Origin: Streptomyces marinisediminis
GTDB lineage: Bacteria; Actinomycetota; Actinomycetes; Streptomycetales; Streptomycetaceae
Reading direction: 5' to 3'
Length of the DNA stretch: 64,000 bases
Assembly (NCBI RefSeq): GCF_026262575.1
Contig: NZ_JAPKFL010000001.1
Coordinates: forward strand, 62,001-126,000
Part shown: positions 26,656 through 34,688 of the stretch, in pieces
Layout: every line of letters starts with the position of its first letter
Position numbering within the stretch: position 1 is the stretch's first letter
Notes under the pieces: model-generated
What the model was told of the DNA's origin: nothing
Seen by the model: only the letters and a program-made list of their open reading frames with translations
Database searches by the model: none
Program-made: the position numbers and the translations under genes

Positions 26656-27855
26656 TCAGTTGGTGTTGAGGGTGAGGCCGTAGTACCGCAGGGTGTCGTC
26701 CAGCGGCTGGAAGTACGAGGAGCCAGAAGCGTAGACGCTACCGCTGCACCGCTGGTTGAGGGGGCCGCCCGAGGTCATGCCCTGGGCCTGGTTGCCGGAG
26801 ATGTAGGCACCGCCGCTGTCCCCGCCCTCGGTGCACACCGAGGAGGAGCCGAGCCCGGTCACCACGGTGTCGGGGCCGCCCGAGCGGTCGACGTAGGTGA
26901 CGGTCTTGTTGTAGGAGCTGATCTTGCCGCAGGTCCAGCCGGTGGTGGCGCCGGACTTGCAGACGGTCGAGCCCACGCTCGCGCGCTGGCCGCCGCGCAC
27001 CGCGACGGGCTGGCTGTTGCCCCAGGTGCCGACCGCGGTGGCGATGGAGTCGCCGCGGTCCACGCGCGCCACGCCCATGTCCACGCTGCGGGTGCCGAGC
27101 CTGAAGCGGGTGTGGTCACCGACGGCGAACCGGCTGCCGTCGAAGTACAGCCCGGTGCCCGGGTCGATGCAGTGCCCGGCGCTGACCAGGTACTGGTTGC
27201 CGCTGCGGTCGCGGGCGCCGAAGCCCACCGAGCAGTAGCCGGGGTTGTTGTTCGGGTTCATCTTGCTGCCCGGGTAGACCGTCGTCTGCGGGGCGAGCTG
27301 CTCGTCGGTCCGCACGGTGCGCACGGCGTCGCCGAACTTCTCGGCCTTCTTCAAGAACGCCTGGGTGGCCGGGTCGCTGGTGTCGCGGACCTCGACGGTG
27401 ACGGCGTCGTGGGCGAGGTCCACGCCGAAGGAGGTGACGCCCGAGGGCACCCGGTCGGTCGCCGCCTTGTTTAGCGTGTTCATGACACGTTCGAGCACGT
27501 CGTCGCCGTGCTCGGGTATCTGGCCGTCGAGCCCGGCCTTCTCGACCTGCGCCTTCGCGGCCGCGTCGGCCACGTTGACGACCAGGTCGCCCTGCTCGTC
27601 GAAGAAGGCGCCCGCGGTGTCCAGACCCTTCTTCTCCAGCGTCGCCAGCGTGTCCTGCTGCTGTGCCTGGTCGTCCAGCAGGGCGATGGCGTCCTTCTCC
27701 TCGACGTCGAGCGACGTCGCGAGGGCCGTGACCATCTCCGGCTGGTAGCGCGGGGTCTCGGCGGACGGCGTGGCCTGGGCCGTGACCGGACCGGTCACCG
27801 ACAGCACCGCTGCCGCCGCGACGCAGGCGAGGACATGCTTCTTGGAGAGTCTCAA
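26656..27855 (-). CDS. Secreted S1-family serine protease (streptogrisin-like) with prodomain
   Basis: 399 residues: signal peptide about 1-29 (MRLSKKHVLACVAAAAVL, cleavage near AQA), an alpha-lytic-type prodomain of about 170 residues, then the mature chymotrypsin-fold domain beginning near TTVYPGSKMNPN. The catalytic triad is visible: His in LVSAGHC, Asp in SVDMGVARVD, Ser in EGGDSGGAYISG. Six Cys fit three disulphides. The start is a TTG at 27855, six bases after GAAGGAG; no ATG or GTG in this frame fits. It is transcribed alone, leftward, with a terminator after it. Secreted by Sec and self-processed by family analogy. Confidence 0.92.
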   Translation of the reverse strand: MRLSKKHVLACVAAAAVLSVTGPVTAQATPSAETPRYQPEMVTALATSLDVEEKDAIALLDDQAQQQDTLATLEKKGLDTAGAFFDEQGDLVVNVADAAAKAQVEKAGLDGQIPEHGDDVLERVMNTLNKAATDRVPSGVTSFGVDLAHDAVTVEVRDTSDPATQAFLKKAEKFGDAVRTVRTDEQLAPQTTVYPGSKMNPNNNPGYCSVGFGARDRSGNQYLVSAGHCIDPGTGLYFDGSRFAVGDHTRFRLGTRSVDMGVARVDRGDSIATAVGTWGNSQPVAVRGGQRASVGSTVCKSGATTGWTCGKISSYNKTVTYVDRSGGPDTVVTGLGSSSVCTEGGDSGGAYISGNQAQGMTSGGPLNQRCSGSVYASGSSYFQPLDDTLRYYGLTLNTN

Positions 27856-28517
27856 CGCATACTCCTTCAGGTGGCAGACCGGGGCCCTCTGGGGGGTTGA
27901 ACGCATGCTGAAAGAGGGGGGCATGCGGGGGTTGGCCACGGTCTGGCGGAAACCAGTGCGAATGGCTTCCGCGGCTGAGACTCTGCTCGTTCGCACATTC
28001 GCGCCGCGAGGTTCCGGCACGCTCCGGTTTTTTACAAAGAACCGGCAACCTGTTGACGTCCGAGGGCAGCGCGGGGGGACGCGGGAGCGGCGACCGGCCG
28101 CAGGGCCCGGCGGGACATCGTCCGCTGACGTGCTCTCAGCACGCGCGGAACCTTCTCCTCCGGGTGGGTTCGCCGGAAGGCTTGTGGTGGAGCGGCGCCG
28201 TCGGTGGGGCACGGACGACGCCCGCGGCCGCCGGGGCCCACCGGCCCCGCGGGCCCGTCCCGCCTCCGCCCGCCGGCCCCCGCGCGCCCCGGTGTTCGCC
28301 ATTGCACGGCCTTTCGCTCCGGCTCCGGGCGGCCGGCGCGGCCGTTCGGCGCCGGGCTCGGGGCGGGGCGGGGGCCGCGCGGGACCGCCGCGTGCCCGGA
28401 CGCCTGCCCGGGCGCCCGCCGCCGGACCGTGTGCGGGGCGGGCGCGGGGGCCGCGTGGGGCGGCGGTCGCGTGCGGGCGGGGCGGGCGGGGCGGGCGCCC
28501 GGTGACGCGCGGCGCGG
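27856..28517. other. Long upstream region of the protease gene
   Basis: About 660 bases without a convincing gene. The first 200 bases are relatively AT-rich and should contain the protease promoter and leader. CCGGTT (28024-28029) and AACCGG (28040-28045) form a small inverted repeat there, beside TTGACG. The rest is very GC-rich with no ribosome binding site in either direction. Confidence 0.45.
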
Positions 28518-29111
28518 CTACGCGAGGTCGGGCAGGCCGCGCAGGAGGAGGGTGGTGAAGCGGGCGGCCCAGGCGGGGTCCACCGGTTCGGCGCTCACCA
28601 GGCTGCGGTGGAGCACGGCGCCGGCGATGACGTCGAAGGCGAGGTCGACGACGCGGGCGCTCTCGGCCGCGTCGAGGCCGTCGGGCGGCAGTTCTCCGCG
28701 CGCCTGTGCCCGGGCCCGGCCCTCCCGCACCAGGCGCTTCTGCCGGTCGACGATCGCCCCGCGGACGCGGTCGCGCAGCCGGGGGTCGGTGGTGGACTCG
28801 GCGACGAGCGCCATGAGCGAGGTCTTCGTCTCCGGCCGGGCCAGCAGGGCGGCGAAGGAGAGCACGACGCCCTCGACGTCGGCGGCGAGGCTGCCGCGGT
28901 CCGGCAGCTCCAGCTCGTCGAAGAGCACGGCGACGGCGTCCACGACCAGGTCGCTCTTGCTGCCCCAGCGCCGGTACAGCGTGGTCTTCGCCACACCGGC
29001 GCGGGCCGCGACCTCGGCCATCGTCAGCCCCGACCAGCCCGTCTCCACCAGCGCGGCGCGGGTGGCGAGGAGGATCGCCGCGTCGGCGGCGGTGCTGCGG
29101 GGGCGGGCCAT
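28518..29111 (-). CDS. TetR-family transcriptional regulator
   Basis: 197 residues. The N-terminal HTH is canonical: ADAAILLATRAALVETGWSGLTMAEVAARAGVAKTTLYRRWGSKSDLVVDA. The C-terminal ligand domain belongs to the TetR_C_11-like group (LMALVAESTTDPRLRDRVRGAIVDRQK). A 23-base palindrome lies 25 bases upstream, almost certainly its operator, and may also reach the divergent thioredoxin gene. No obvious efflux or enzyme target adjoins it. Confidence 0.92.
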   Translation of the reverse strand: MARPRSTAADAAILLATRAALVETGWSGLTMAEVAARAGVAKTTLYRRWGSKSDLVVDAVAVLFDELELPDRGSLAADVEGVVLSFAALLARPETKTSLMALVAESTTDPRLRDRVRGAIVDRQKRLVREGRARAQARGELPPDGLDAAESARVVDLAFDVIAGAVLHRSLVSAEPVDPAWAARFTTLLLRGLPDLA

Positions 29112-29136
29112 GGCGTGACCCTACCGCCGTCCCGAG

Positions 29137-29159
29137 TTACGCTACGAGCCGTAGCGTAA
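29137..29159. promoter_or_regulatory. TetR operator palindrome
   Basis: TTACGCTACG (29137-29146), three-base spacer, CGTAGCGTAA (29150-29159): ten-base perfect arms and noticeably AT-richer than the surroundings. It lies between the TetR start (29111) and the divergent gene at 29248, a typical autoregulatory site. Confidence 0.8.
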
Positions 29160-29247
29160 TCCGGAGGCGGATCACGCTCCGCGCGACAACCACACGCCGG
29201 GTGGGGACCCGGCACACAACACCGCGGGAAAGGGGGAGACTGTTCTC

Positions 29248-30228
29248 ATGCAGCCACGCAACATGTCCATGAGCGGTGTGGTCGACCTCGCCGCGGTGAA
29301 GTCGGCCGGTGAGGCCAAGCAGAAGGCGGAGGAGGCCCGCGCCCAGCGGGCGGCGTCCGCAGGTCAGCCGGGGGGCGCGCCCGCCGGCACGGGACAGGTG
29401 ATCGTCGACGTCGACGAGGCCACCTTCGAGACCGAGGTGCTCCAGCGTTCCGCTGAGGCCCCGGTGGTGATCCAGTTCTGGGCCGAGTGGTGCGGCCCGT
29501 GCAAGCAGCTCATCCCCGTCCTGGAGAAGCTGGCCCGGGAGTTCGCGGGCCGGTTCGTGTTCGCCAAGATCGACGTCGACCAGAACCAGGCGCTCGCCCA
29601 GCAGTTCGGCGTGCAGGGCGTTCCGGCGGTCTTCGCGGTGATCGCGGGGCAGGCGCTGCCGCTGTTCCAGGGTGCGGCGCCGGAGGCGCAGGTCCGCCAG
29701 GTGATGGACCAGCTCGTCGACGCGGCCAAGCAGCAGTTCGGCATCGAGGGCGCACCCGTGGACCCCGGTGCCGAGGGCGAGGCGGTCGAGGAGCGCCCCG
29801 CGCCCGAGCCCCCGGTCGACCCGGCGCTGGCCGCCGCCCACTCCGCCCTGGACGCGGGCGACCTGGGCGGCGCGGTGCAGGCGTACAAGAACGTGCTCTC
29901 CGACAACCCGGGGAACGCGGAGGCGAAGCTGGGGCTGGCCCAGGCCGAACTCCTCGGCCGCGTGCAGGGGCTGGACGCCACCGAGGTGCGCCGGGACGCC
30001 GCGGACCGCCCGGACGACGTCCCGGCGCAGTTGCGCGCCGCCGACCTCGACCTGGTCGGCGGCCACGTCGAGGACGCGTTCGGGCGCCTGGTGGAGACGG
30101 TGCGCCGCACCGCCGGGGACGACCGCGAGGCCGCCCGCGTCCGCCTGCTGGAGCTGTTCGAGGTGATCGGGGTGGAGGACCCGCGGGTGATCGCCGCCCG
30201 CGGTGCCCTGGCCCGGGTCCTGTTCTGA
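29248..30228 (+). CDS. Thioredoxin-domain/tetratricopeptide co-chaperone-like protein
   Basis: 326 residues. An N-terminal Ala/Lys/Gln-rich linker is followed by a thioredoxin fold with the active motif WCGPC at residues 81-85, then cis-Pro in VQGVPAVFAV. The C-terminal part is TPR-like (AAAHSALDAGDLGGAVQAYKNVL and NAEAKLGLAQAELL). This is the YbbN/CnoX arrangement; unlike E. coli CnoX it keeps both active-site Cys. It probably protects or hands over oxidised or unfolded proteins in the cytoplasm. It corresponds by position to SCO5419 as I recall. Strong terminator hairpins follow. Confidence 0.88.
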   Translation: MQPRNMSMSGVVDLAAVKSAGEAKQKAEEARAQRAASAGQPGGAPAGTGQVIVDVDEATFETEVLQRSAEAPVVIQFWAEWCGPCKQLIPVLEKLAREFAGRFVFAKIDVDQNQALAQQFGVQGVPAVFAVIAGQALPLFQGAAPEAQVRQVMDQLVDAAKQQFGIEGAPVDPGAEGEAVEERPAPEPPVDPALAAAHSALDAGDLGGAVQAYKNVLSDNPGNAEAKLGLAQAELLGRVQGLDATEVRRDAADRPDDVPAQLRAADLDLVGGHVEDAFGRLVETVRRTAGDDREAARVRLLELFEVIGVEDPRVIAARGALARVLF

Positions 30229-30257
30229 CGGCTCCCGTCGGCTGACCGCTCCCGCGC

Positions 30258-30286
30258 GGTTCCGCGCCGCCCCGGCGGCCGGAACC
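30258..30286 (+). terminator. Hairpin terminator after the thioredoxin gene
   Basis: GGTTCCG (30258-30264) pairs with CGGAACC (30280-30286), and inside it GCCGCC pairs with GGCGGC around a two-base loop, with one bulged base. It starts 30 bases after the stop codon. Confidence 0.7.
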
Positions 30287-30329
30287 CGCCGATCTGGCCG
30301 GAACGACACTACCTATTGACATAGCGACA

Positions 30330-30375
30330 AACAGCGGCCGCGCTTTGCCAAAACTTGGCAATCGCGGCCGCTGTT
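30330..30375. repeat. Nested perfect palindromes forming a 46-base hairpin
   Basis: Outer arms AACAGCGGCCGCG (30330-30342) and CGCGGCCGCTGTT (30363-30375) are perfect. Inside them, after two/one unpaired bases, TTGCCAA (30345-30351) and TTGGCAA (30355-30361) are again perfect around AAC. TTGACA lies just upstream (30316-30321). It may be a second terminator or a DNA site for a dimeric regulator whose half-site is TTGCCAA. Confidence 0.7.
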
Positions 30376-30871
30376 ACTTGCGGTAAATCGATCAACGCCG
30401 ATCGTTCGGAACCCGCCCGGCAAATCCCCCCGAAGCACCGCGAATCGCCGAGTGCGGTACGTCACCGCCGGTACCCGCCGGGGGCGCGGCCGTCACGTAG
30501 CCGTTACTCGTAAGTAACGAGCCCCTTGTGCCGTAGGCCACCCATGCACCACGATCGGCCACGCTCGGTTCGTCTCCGCAGCCCGGCAGCCATCCGGGTC
30601 CCCGGCGGGTGCGAAGTCCCCACCGAGCAGCCGGGGAGTCCCCAACGCCCCGGTGAAGTGTGGACAGGGGGGTCTCCGTCCGGTGACGGAGCCTGTCCCG
30701 CGGCTGTGCGCCTGCGTGCGGCCGGTGGTTGTCGCTCGGGGGTGAACGCCGCCGGGCGGCGCGGTTCTCCGCGCCGCGCGGACCGGCGCTTCTTCCCGAG
30801 GACGTAGCACTTCTCCCATCCCCGCCCGGCCGTGGGCCGGCGGAGATGTACGTCCGAGAAGGAGGAATTGC
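30376..30871 (+). other. Leader/promoter region of the DUF6230 operon
   Basis: About 500 bases without a gene. It holds the palindrome at 30502-30519, then a strong RNA stem at 30662-30698 (GGACAG/CTGTCC outside, CTCCGTC-CGGT-GACGGAG inside). CTTCTC (30810-30815) can pair with GAGAAG (30856-30861), which is part of the ribosome binding site. If transcription starts near the palindrome the leader is some 330 bases long and could be a translational switch. I recognise no named riboswitch class. Confidence 0.4.
30502..30519. promoter_or_regulatory. Palindromic operator candidate
   Basis: CGTTACT-CGTA-AGTAACG: seven-base perfect arms, AT-rich for this genome, upstream of the three-gene envelope operon. 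It looks like a TetR-type operator. Confidence 0.55.
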
Positions 30872-31513
30872 ATGGAGTCCCACGTTCAGGGCGGGACCAG
30901 ATGGAAGCGGTTCGCGGTGGTCATGGTGCCGAGCCTGGCCGCGACGGCCGCGGTCGGCCTCGGCCTGGCACAAGGCGCCCTCGCCGCGTCCTTCAGCGTC
31001 TCCGGCCAGTCGTTCAAGGTGAAGGCCGAACGGCTGGAGGGTAACGGTTTCGTCCAGTACGGAGCCTACGCCGACGGATACACCATGGAGGGCAGGGAAA
31101 CGGCCCACCCGGTGGCGGTCTCGGGCTTCAAGTCCGCCACGATCGAGAACATGTGCCAGTCCGTCGTCACGCCGGACGTTCCGCTCGTCGGCACCGTCAC
31201 CATGCGGCTGACGGCGGGCACCGGCGACGACCCGGTGAAGGCCAAGAACCTCTACCTGGACGTCGCCGACCTCGACGCCGACGCCACGTTCAAGAACATC
31301 GACATCGGCGTCGCCGCCAAGGACGCCGGCAAGGGCCCGGGCATGCAGCCGGGCACCGAAGGCAAGGCCAACCCGTTCGGCTTCGCGCAGCAGGCCGACA
31401 CGGCCGTGCTGACCAACGTGGAGCAGCGCGCCTGGGCCACGACCGCGGGCACGTTCACGCTCAGCGACCTGAGCCTGCGCCTGCACCGGGGCACCGACAA
31501 GGAGTGCTACTAA
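30872..31513 (+). CDS. DUF6230 family protein (exported)
   Basis: 213 residues. N-terminal hydrophobic segment (FAVVMVPSLAATAAVGLGLAQGALA, about 14-38) reads as a signal peptide or anchor. The rest is a beta-rich domain with FSVSGQSFKVKAERLEGNGFVQYG and Cys in ENMCQSV and at the C-terminal ECY. ATG at 30872 with GAGAAGGAGGA upstream, an almost ideal site. First gene of an operon with DUF6114 and a secreted acidic protein, a set that recurs in Streptomyces. Function unknown; an envelope role is inferred. Confidence 0.83.
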   Translation: MESHVQGGTRWKRFAVVMVPSLAATAAVGLGLAQGALAASFSVSGQSFKVKAERLEGNGFVQYGAYADGYTMEGRETAHPVAVSGFKSATIENMCQSVVTPDVPLVGTVTMRLTAGTGDDPVKAKNLYLDVADLDADATFKNIDIGVAAKDAGKGPGMQPGTEGKANPFGFAQQADTAVLTNVEQRAWATTAGTFTLSDLSLRLHRGTDKECY

Positions 31514-31608
31514 GCACGCCCCGGGCGGACGGGGCCCCGCGGCCCCGTCCGCCCCTCCCCTCGATCCACTTTCCGCACGGCACTGCCGGTTCCAGGGAGC
31601 TGTTTTCC

Positions 31609-32202
31609 ATGAGCGCCGAGTCTCCGGGCCCCCGCGGCCGATTCGCACACGGGCGGCTGCGCTTCCGCGGCTGGCGGCGTAGCCGGCCGTTCTGGGCGGG
31701 TCTGCTGACCCTCATGGGCGGACTGCCCATCGCCTACTTCCCCTACGCCAACCTCAAGCTGGGGCACCTGACGCTGACCATGGCCACCACGGCCGGCGCG
31801 GGCTCGCTCATCATCGGCGTGCTGCTGGTCACCCTGGGGCTGACGATGTGGTTCCAGCCGGTCGTGCGCGTCTTCGCGGGCGTCGCCGCCATCCTGCTGG
31901 CGCTGATCTCCCTGCCGGTGTCCAACCTCGGCGGCTTCTTCCTGGGCTTCGTGTGCGCCCTCGTCGGCGGTGCGCTGTCCATAGCGTGGGCGCCCGGGCG
32001 ACCGGGCGAGGCCGTGGACGTCGAGGCCGACGCCGGGCCGCTGGACGCCGCCCCGCAGGAGACCCCCGGCCCCCTGCCCGCCGACCTCCCCGGCGGCGCC
32101 GGCGCCCCCGCCGACGCCCCCGCGCCGCGGGACCCGGACGCGCCCGGCGGGCCCCGGGCCACCGCCCTCGAAGCGAGCGGGGGGACGACCAGTGCCGTCT
32201 GA
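31609..32202 (+). CDS. DUF6114 family membrane protein
   Basis: 197 residues. Four hydrophobic segments between about 29 and 125: FWAGLLTLMGGLPIAYFPYA, AGAGSLIIGVLLVTLGLTM, VRVFAGVAAILLALISLPV and GFFLGFVCALVGGALSIAW. A Pro/Ala/Asp-rich cytoplasmic or external tail of about 65 residues follows. Start at 31609 gives MSAESPGPRGRFAHGRLRF. Its stop overlaps the next start by 11 bases. It probably forms a membrane complex with its two neighbours; no activity is known. Confidence 0.83.
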   Translation: MSAESPGPRGRFAHGRLRFRGWRRSRPFWAGLLTLMGGLPIAYFPYANLKLGHLTLTMATTAGAGSLIIGVLLVTLGLTMWFQPVVRVFAGVAAILLALISLPVSNLGGFFLGFVCALVGGALSIAWAPGRPGEAVDVEADAGPLDAAPQETPGPLPADLPGGAGAPADAPAPRDPDAPGGPRATALEASGGTTSAV

Positions 32203-33646
32203 GGACGCGTGCGGCCGGGGTGGGGCCGCGGGACCGCGCCACGCCGCCCCGAGGAAGCCCCTGATCGCGCGGGTGCACCTCCCCGCCGGGCGGGCGATCG
32301 CGCTCGCCGCGATGCCCAGCGCCCTGCTCGTCGGCATGGGCCTGACCCCCAACCCGGCCCAGGCCGACGACCCCGCCATCCCCTTCGCCCCCGGCCCCTG
32401 CGTGACGCAGCCCGAGGAGTCCGAGGAGGAGCGCGCGGAGTCCGGGGAGTCCGGGGAGACCGGGGAGCCCGGGGAGCCCGGGGAGAAGGCCGGCGGTGCG
32501 CCGGAGGAGGCGACCGACGCGCCGGAGCCGCCGGGGAAGACCGGCGGACCCGAGCCGGAGACCGGCCCGGGCGAGCCCCCGGCGCCCGGCCCGACGCCCC
32601 CGGCCGACGGCGGCGGCACGGACCCGCGCCCCGAGCCCGAGCGGCCCGGCGGCGACCCCGAGGAGCCGGAGGCCCCGGCCGACCCCAGGCCCGAGCCGGA
32701 ACCGGAGCGGCCCGCCGAGGAGGAGCGCGACCTGTGGGACCCGCTGGGCCTCGGCGACGCGCTGCGGGACCTGCTCGACGGCCCGGGCGAGCGCGCGAGC
32801 GAGGAGCGGCGACGGGCGTCCGGGTCGGCCGACCCGGGGCCCGCGACGAGCCCGTCCGGGGAGCCGCGGGCCCCCGCCGCCGGAGAGCCGGCGGACGACC
32901 CCGCGCGGGAGGCGGCCCGGGACACCGAGCGCGCCATCCGGGAGGTGGCCAAGGAGGTCGGCGCCGAGGTCGAGGAGCTCGACGAGGCGACCCGGGACAC
33001 GGCCGGGGACGGGAGCGGCGACGCCCCCGAGGACGCCGCCCGGCCGGACGCCGACGCGGCCGGGGACGCGGCCGGAGGCGGCGGCGCGGGGGACGGCGGT
33101 GCGGAGGAGGACGGCGCGGCCGGGGACGCCGTCGAGTCGCCCGCGCCGGACGGCAGGCAGCCCTACCCCTGCCCCACGCCCGACCCGGAGGCGCTGGCCG
33201 CCGCCGAACTGGAGCCGGGCCTGCCCCTGCTGGCCGACGAGCCCTGGCGGCTGGAGGCCACCCGGCTGACGCTGACGGGGCTGGACTACCACGGCATCGT
33301 GGAGGTCAGGACGGCCGGCGGCAAGGTCAAGAAGGTGCTGAAGTTCACCTCGGACCGGCTGGACATCAAGGACCTGCACCAGATCGTGCGCGAGCCCGGC
33401 GGACCCACCACCCACGTGCGGTCCACCCCCGGGTCGACCTCGGTCATCACCGGCGGCACGACGCTCTACACCGAGGAGCTGAAGGGCAACCTCTTCGGCC
33501 TGATCCCCATCACCTTCAGCCCCCGGACGCCGCCGCCGCTCAACGTGCCGTTCGCGTTCTTCACCGAGGTCAGCGTCGTCCAGGCCGCGCAGTTCGGCGG
33601 CACGCTGACGATCCCGGGCATGAGCCTGTCCAGCGAAACGGAGTGA
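32192..33646 (+). CDS. Secreted protein with long acidic Pro/Glu linker and C-terminal beta domain
   Basis: 484 residues. A basic head and hydrophobic segment (about 33-55, IALAAMPSALLVGMGLTP) form a signal peptide with likely cleavage near AQA. Then comes a very long low-complexity region, about residues 70-325, rich in Glu, Pro, Gly and Asp. The C-terminal 150 residues are ordered: RLTLTGLDYHGIVEVRTAGGKVKKVLKFTSDRLDIKDLHQ and a LIPITFSP...FFTEVSVVQAAQFGG end. The linker looks built to span the cell wall. Third gene of the operon, overlapping the second. I do not recognise the folded domain. Confidence 0.75.
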   Translation: MPSEDACGRGGAAGPRHAAPRKPLIARVHLPAGRAIALAAMPSALLVGMGLTPNPAQADDPAIPFAPGPCVTQPEESEEERAESGESGETGEPGEPGEKAGGAPEEATDAPEPPGKTGGPEPETGPGEPPAPGPTPPADGGGTDPRPEPERPGGDPEEPEAPADPRPEPEPERPAEEERDLWDPLGLGDALRDLLDGPGERASEERRRASGSADPGPATSPSGEPRAPAAGEPADDPAREAARDTERAIREVAKEVGAEVEELDEATRDTAGDGSGDAPEDAARPDADAAGDAAGGGGAGDGGAEEDGAAGDAVESPAPDGRQPYPCPTPDPEALAAAELEPGLPLLADEPWRLEATRLTLTGLDYHGIVEVRTAGGKVKKVLKFTSDRLDIKDLHQIVREPGGPTTHVRSTPGSTSVITGGTTLYTEELKGNLFGLIPITFSPRTPPPLNVPFAFFTEVSVVQAAQFGGTLTIPGMSLSSETE

Positions 33647-33651
33647 GCCCC

Positions 33652-33704
33652 GCCGCCCCGCGCCCCGGCGCCCCGCCCCACGGAGCGCCGGGCCGCGGGG
33701 CGGC
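33652..33704. terminator. Terminator between convergent genes
   Basis: GCCGCCCCGCG (33652-33662) and its perfect inverse (33694-33704) flank 31 bases with further pairing. It lies six bases past the stop of the envelope operon and faces the phosphotransferase gene. Confidence 0.6.
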
Positions 33705-33806
33705 GCTGGCCACAGACCCCCGCCCCGCCGGCGCCCGGCCCGGCGCACGGCCCGCCCGGGGGACGGCTGGCCTGTGCGGTACGACTCCGCTCCGCTCTGC
33801 CGCCCG

Positions 33807-34604
33807 CTACCGAGCGGTACCGCCGCGGTGCCTGGCCCACGTCCCGGCCGCTGCTTCCACGCGCTGGGTCCATGGGTCCGGGTCCGCGCCCGCGATCTCC
33901 CGCCACAGGCGCGCGCTCGCCCGCGCGAAGGCGTTCACGGCCGCACGGGGAGCGTCCTCCCAGGCCGGGAGTGCGCCAGCCCAGAGTTCGGCCTGGTCGG
34001 CGGTGTGCCCCCCGGCGATGAGCCAGATCACCCACAGGGCCGGGTCGATCCACCCGGCGCCCCGGGACGCCCATGCCCAGTCCACCAGCAGCGCGCGGCC
34101 GTCGTGGACGAGGACGTTGGTGTTGTTCCAGTCGGTGTGCAGCAGCCGGTCGCCGGCGAACAGCTCCGGGGTGTCGGTGTAGGCGGCCATACGGTCCGGC
34201 ATGCCCTTGAGCGGTACGTCCGGGCACGGCACCCCGCCGAGGCGGCGCAACGCGGCGGCCACCAGGGGCACGTCCGAGGAGTCGGGCGCGTAGTCGGCGT
34301 GGTGGCCGTCCACGGCCTCGAACCCCAGCAGGTCCCACCCGGCCGTCTCAAGGCGCCACAGCATGCGCGGAGCGACGCCCTGGACGTAGGGGTTGATCTC
34401 CGCTTCCCGCTGCTGGGTCCATACGCGGGGGTGGTCGGTGCGCAGGCCCTTGACGAAGACCGTTGCGGTGTCGGTGTGGACGCGGGCGGCGATCTCGCTG
34501 TTGAATCCGGAGCCCAGCGGCTCGGCCTGCACCACGGGGCCGGTGGCTTCCGCGATGGCGGCCAGCACCTCGGCGGGTACGTCGGTCAGGCGGTCAGTCG
34601 GCAT
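33807..34604 (-). CDS. Aminoglycoside-phosphotransferase-fold (APH) kinase
   Basis: 265 residues. The C-lobe carries the APH catalytic loop LLHTDWNNTNVLV (HxD...N) and the metal site VDWAWASRGAGWIDPALW; the N-lobe has FVKGL with the ATP-binding Lys. It is last in the operon HATPase - radical SAM - peptide - kinase. GGGAGG precedes the ATG. A strong hairpin separates it from the peptide gene. In this setting it may phosphorylate the peptide, a small-molecule partner, or confer self-protection; the sequence does not decide. It is not a recognisable clinical resistance enzyme. Confidence 0.8.
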   Translation of the reverse strand: MPTDRLTDVPAEVLAAIAEATGPVVQAEPLGSGFNSEIAARVHTDTATVFVKGLRTDHPRVWTQQREAEINPYVQGVAPRMLWRLETAGWDLLGFEAVDGHHADYAPDSSDVPLVAAALRRLGGVPCPDVPLKGMPDRMAAYTDTPELFAGDRLLHTDWNNTNVLVHDGRALLVDWAWASRGAGWIDPALWVIWLIAGGHTADQAELWAGALPAWEDAPRAAVNAFARASARLWREIAGADPDPWTQRVEAAAGTWARHRGGTAR

Positions 34605-34630
34605 GGCGGGAGCCTCCCATGGAACGGCGC

Positions 34631-34656
34631 GGGGCCGTGGCGTGCGCCACGGCCCC
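34631..34656 (-). terminator. Attenuator-like hairpin between peptide and kinase genes
   Basis: GGGGCCGTGGCG (34631-34642) and its perfect inverse (34645-34656) form a 12-base stem with a minimal loop, 33 bases after the peptide stop codon. Placed here it would stabilise a short peptide mRNA and reduce read-through into the kinase, giving peptide in excess over enzymes. Confidence 0.65.
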
Positions 34657-34688
34657 GGCCTTGCTCGTCACCTGGTACGGGTGTTCGG

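Noticed and set aside
27770..28558. Possible plus-strand gene upstream of the S1 protease
   Set aside because: The first part is antisense to the signal peptide and the rest is Arg/Pro/Gly low-complexity without a ribosome binding site.
30520..30871. Cyclic-di-AMP or cobalamin riboswitch before the DUF6230 gene
   Set aside because: Stems are present, but the conserved single-stranded blocks of those classes could not be found.
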